Assembly: GCA_944470555.2 (NCBI GenBank)
Contig: OX104127.1
Coordinates: forward strand, 152,845,776-152,909,775
Direction: 5' to 3'
Source of the DNA: Heterobilharzia americana
Taxonomy: Eukaryota; Platyhelminthes; Trematoda; Strigeidida; Schistosomatidae
Length of the DNA: 64,000 nt
Shown: piece by piece, positions 63,036-64,000 of the stretch
Position numbering within the stretch: position 1 is the stretch's first letter
Layout: every line of letters begins with the position of its first letter
Translations under genes and position numbers: made by a program
The notes under the pieces: generated by a model
What the model saw: the letters and a program-made list of their open reading frames with translations, nothing else
Database searches by the model: none
Told to the model about the DNA's origin: nothing

Positions 63036-64000
63036 GAAGTAGGCGGTAGCTCGGCATGCGCAACACATCCAAGCCACGTCGGCTTTTGGTGGTTCACAAC
63101 CTCATTGACTGACTTGCCTGGTACCCTTCGCCTGACTTTGATATCGCCCACATAGTTATCACTATACGTACATACATAGTTATCACCGTACATGAGAAGT
63201 GCCGCGAAGTCACTAGTCGTCAAAAACCTGTAGCCACTTCGTATATTCTACTTTTAATGGCTGTCTCAACTGCATAGTGAGAAATAGCAACTCGCGGCGC
63301 AGTATACTCATCCTTTGAAAGGTAGTTGGATATCTACGGTCTTCAATGCTGTTTTTACACCAGACTGAGATGGCACTAGTCTTCTTGATGAGTAGTTTTC
63401 ATCTGTTTCTCTAAATTGTCTAGTCGGTTTACTACTGGAAGTGCTGTCATTTTCGAGCAGCACTTGCAACGATCTTGTTGCTGTGGTCTTTCTACGTTCG
63501 CTTAGTCACAGACACGTGCTCGGATCACCACGTGATCACTATCCAAATACGTGCCCCAGAAGGATTGGAAATCTTTCACTAACCTCCTTCAGCGATAACT
63601 GACAGCAATACGGCCTTTGTCCACCGCTGAGTTGAGGTCAGTGGACGCTACGTCAGACGTTCGTGTTGGAGAAAAATTAATGTTTATCTGAACACATTTG
63701 TGGCAGGCGATTGCCATTATCTGTCCATTCGGCTGGGATTCCGAAACTGTCACCTGACTGCCTGATTTAGCCTACCCACTTTCGCATTGAAATCACCTGC
63801 TTCAACAACCACATCAGGACGTTTGGCTTTCACTGGAAGGCTAGACAGTTTTTGGTAAAACCCATCTTTCACTTCCGAATTGAGACAATTATGATCACAT
63901 CTGACGTAAGCTCCTCAGAAGCCACTACACAGTGACTGAGTTTCATATCGCAATTAAAATATCAAACGTTGCTTTGACACCACAGACTTTACGGAAATGA
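63036..64000 (-). mobile_element. LINE family A copy with RT core deleted, runs off the window
   Basis: Minus strand: EN at 63920-63690 (SEVKDGFYQKLSSLP, then DVVVEAGDFNAKVGRLNQAV), then TDNGNRLPQMCSDK at 63725-63680, linker at 63540-63360. Then directly comes an RT C-terminus, KGxVYCAA near 63315 and VRRRVPGKSVNEVV at 63140-63100. The RT core between linker and thumb is absent. Its 3' end abuts the plus-strand copy, tail to tail. Confidence 0.72.

Overview
The window looks like schistosome (trematode flatworm) nuclear DNA; the species cannot be fixed from the sequence alone. It is AT-rich. It carries two spliced, plus-strand protein-coding genes with kilobase-scale introns. Nearly everything else is degenerate non-LTR retrotransposon (LINE) sequence, tRNA-derived SINE copies and microsatellites. 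The RTE-type LINE and the CR1/Jockey-like LINEs match families known to be abundant in schistosomes. No rRNA, functional tRNA, CRISPR array or LTR element was recognised.

Gene 1 (7392-32308, +) is the C-terminal part of a PHRF1-like protein (PHD and RING finger domain-containing protein 1). Seven exons join in frame: a PHD finger, Ser/Arg-rich linkers, a Lys/Arg-rich stretch and a conserved helical C-terminus ending in a stop. The RING-encoding 5' exons are not visible and probably lie upstream of the window. The exon at 20005-20522 needs either a 29-nt micro-intron or an indel to stay open.

Gene 2 (54327-60501, +) is a complete three-exon PP2C (PPM-family) Ser/Thr phosphatase of 362 residues. 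It has all metal-binding aspartates, a possible N-myristoylation start and a Ser-rich insert. The two genes are tandem, about 22 kb apart. One is a nuclear, transcription/DNA-repair-type protein and the other a phosphatase, and nothing in the sequence links them functionally.

Layout: 1-7391 is flank or upstream intron of gene 1, with a near-complete minus-strand LINE (1940-4790), LINE 3' ends and a SINE. 8253-20004 is an 11.7-kb intron holding a decayed LINE (11630-14290), a SINE and an RTE fragment (18190-19620). 20523-32215 holds the later introns, with a SINE, LINE pieces and AT/AAT microsatellites. 32309-54326 is intergenic and a repeat graveyard: LINE A (33751-35540), an RTE element (35541-38460), nested LINE B copies (38480-41640), a perfect 314-bp inverted repeat (45715-46028 and 46502-46815), and fragments of LINE C, B and A. 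60502-64000 holds two convergent LINE A copies and another 3' end.

Family names A, B and C are working labels. A has an endonuclease (EN), linker, reverse transcriptase (RT) with YADD, and a 3' end ending near a TGTGGCAACTTGGACCGTT-like sequence. B is Jockey/CR1-like. C is seen only as an RT thumb and C-terminus. All copies are broken. The least explained features are the perfect inverted repeat, the RTE element sitting exactly between two truncated unrelated LINEs, and the possible micro-intron in gene 1.
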